DNA from: Pelomyxa schiedti
Lineage: Eukaryota > Evosea > Pelobiontida > Pelomyxidae
Direction: 5' to 3'
Length of the DNA stretch: 25,218 nucleotides
Assembly: GCA_020536535.1 (NCBI GenBank)
Contig: JAHLWZ010000659.1
Location: 1-25,218, forward strand
The translations under genes were made by a program, and so were the position numbers. The notes under the pieces are model-generated. The model was not told the origin of the DNA and did not search any database. It saw only the letters and a list, made by a program, of their open reading frames with translations. Shown here one piece after another: positions 18,861 to 25,218 of the stretch (its first letter is position 1; each line of letters opens with the position of its first letter).

Positions 18861-20076
18861 TCAGTGTTTGTTGTTGTTATTGTTGTTGGGCTCCTTCTTC
18901 TTGACGAATAGCTTGTCACAGTACATGTAGGAGTAGTACCAGGCCACACTGGAAACCACACTGCGTAGCATGCGGATGTGTAGTGCCGGGAACAGTGCTC
19001 TGGCTCCTCCTGAGGCAACAACATCTATTGTTGTTGGTTAGTTGTGCTATTTTGGCTGTGCGCTTTATTGCGGTTGTGTTTGTTGGGAGTACACACTTCT
19101 GGCGGCAGCGACGGCGCTAATCTTGACGGGAGACTTTTGTACAGCGGACTTAACAACCTCGAATGGGAGTGTGGCGGCAGTAGCTGTGCAGCTAACAGCG
19201 GTGCTGGATAGGAATATTGTCTTGGACTCAGAGAAGCCCTTGGATTTCAGGTAATTGCTTGCAATTGGGGAGGCACCAGTCCAGACAACGGCACTAACCT
19301 AGGGAAACGTGTTTAGGATACACTCAGCTATCGCGGGTATAGTAGACATACTGTCTCGCGAGCAAGTAGTGGTATGAACCCCTTCCACAAGGATTTTATA
19401 CCTACACCATTGCCAACGCGAACACCAGAAAGAATGTTCTCCAGGGCACAAAGTGGTACGGCACACAAGGCGTTGGCACCAATTCCACAGGCAATACGTC
19501 GGGATAGAGGCAAATGGTGAGGGCTAATACCAATACTGTTTGCGTATGTCTGGTGCACTGATAAGTGGATAATACATTGAAGAGAAGTAAAGTACTTTCA
19601 TGATTGTTGACTTGGTGAAAAGCTGGAATCCCACGAAAGGAGCAAAAACAGTAACTGAAGTGGAGTAGCCGGCATACCAGTCTTTTGGGTTTTTGCTCAT
19701 TTTCTTGTGGTGGCTTGCAGCTACTCTTAAATTACTGTGGAAAGGGTTAAGCATAATCACAATTGTTGGGAATTAGAAAAACACACTGTACAGGTTGCCC
19801 CAGAAATGATGCGTCCACAATTGTGGCAGTAAAACCACGCAAGGCATCGTACCATGGTACAGACACACCGGCCGGCACGATTTGCATTCTTTTTAACAGT
19901 GAAGGGGTCCCTATAACAACAATTCCCTCAGTACAAAGGAAAAAATCCACAACTCGCCAATGACGCCACTACTACAAATGCGAATCTAGCTCACCACAAC
20001 ATGGAGATCTGGCCCCCGGATTTGCGACACTGGCAGCGACCACACCCGACTTCGACTTGACGTCGTCGTGCTTCAT
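18861..20076 (-). CDS. Mitochondrial carrier (SLC25) family protein, divergent
   Basis: Six exons (19995-20076, 19787-19952, 19596-19734, 19352-19549, 19097-19298, 18861-19024) join in frame to 316 aa, the usual carrier size. Three repeats of two helices can be followed. Each odd helix should end in P-x-[DE]-x-x-[KR]: repeat 3 has the canonical PFEVVK, repeat 1 has PVHNLR (Asp to His), and repeat 2 has PLCALEN, without the basic residue. Even-helix signatures include LWKGFIPLLARET and GGARALFPALHIRMLR. It would exchange a metabolite across the inner membrane of a mitochondrion or mitochondrion-related organelle; the substrate cannot be inferred. The C-terminus is a short poly-Asn tail. The first roughly 60 residues (exon 1 and start of exon 2) are the least certain part of the model. 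Confidence 0.82.
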
Positions 20077-20319
20077 CTTTTTCCTTTTTTTTTTTTTGTT
20101 GTTTGTTGTTAATTTACGTGATGAGCCGCCTCAGCAGCATCTGCGAACCAAAACAAACAAAAAAATAGAGAACAATGGAACACAAGAACATCAAATGCAA
20201 TAAAACCCACGAGTTCTATCTCGTTTCTATCTATCTTCACTGTGGTTGATGAAGACTGAATTCAATATTCAATTCCATTCCATTCCAGACCCCCAAGAAT
20301 CAGACCCACAATGGCACAA
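20077..20319. other. Intergenic spacer between carrier and PRP16
   Basis: About 240 bp, A/T-rich, with a run of T next to the carrier ATG (A-rich in its leader). It holds the PRP16 3' end and the carrier promoter. No gene. Confidence 0.5.
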
Positions 20320-25085
<4,766 letters not shown>

Positions 25086-25100
25086 TCTCCCACAATAAAT

Positions 25101-25218
25101 AACAAACAAACAAACAAACAAACAAACAAACAAACAAACAAACAAACAAACAAACAAACAAACAAACAAACAAACAAACAAACAAACAAACAAACAAACA
25201 AACAAACAAACAAACAAA
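25101..25218. repeat. (AAAC)n tetranucleotide microsatellite at the window edge
   Basis: An uninterrupted AAAC array of about 118 bases continues to the end of the window. On the strand of PRP16 it is (TTTG)n and ends about 16 bp before the proposed ATG, so it would sit in the promoter or 5' UTR, or in an intron if the true first exon lies further out. The long minus-strand FVCLFVCL reading frames here are artefacts of the repeat. Confidence 0.97.

Noticed and set aside
25101-25218. CRISPR-like array
   Set aside because: It is a simple tetranucleotide repeat without spacers, in a eukaryotic genome.

Overview
The window is from a protist nuclear genome. Genes are broken by many very short spliceosomal introns (mostly 41-66 nt, GT...AG, often with T-rich acceptors), intergenic spaces are short, and the proteins are clearly eukaryotic: a 26S proteasome ATPase, ribosomal protein eL20, an actin-family protein, a mitochondrial-carrier-family protein, a PRP16-type spliceosomal helicase and membrane nucleotidyl cyclases. 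The single-exon gene at 3676-4824 reminds me of large lineage-specific protein families in the anaerobic amoeba Pelomyxa (Archamoebae, Amoebozoa). That is recollection, not a search, so the placement is tentative.

Layout. 1-3675 is repeat-rich: a perfect 16-bp hairpin, a non-LTR retrotransposon reverse transcriptase (849-2597), and tRNA-like, SINE-like sequence on both sides of it, including a 54-bp exact direct repeat. 3676-4824 (minus) is a hypothetical protein. 6177-7429 (minus) is a two-exon actin-like protein with altered nucleotide-site residues. 7542-11065 and 11817-14866 (both minus) are two tandem receptor-type class III cyclases, predicted to be adenylate cyclases, with the same 17-exon structure. 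The first copy is interrupted by an inverted cyclase fragment and a 100-N assembly gap. Each copy is preceded by a short ORF sharing an eight-residue peptide. 15666-16590 (minus) is eL20 and 16945-18714 (plus) is Rpt2, sharing a 354-bp divergent promoter region. 18861-20076 (minus) is a mitochondrial carrier. 20320-25085 (minus) is the PRP16/DHX38 helicase, with a (TTTG)n microsatellite just upstream of its proposed start.

Gene models were joined by hand. In the complete spliced genes every exon junction keeps frame: Rpt2 467 aa, eL20 175 aa, carrier 316 aa, cyclase copy 2 735 aa, actin-like 377 aa, PRP16 about 1278 aa. There is no operon logic. The housekeeping genes are independent. The one local genetic system is the duplicated unit of short ORF plus receptor cyclase, which shows signs of recent sequence exchange between copies or of misassembly.
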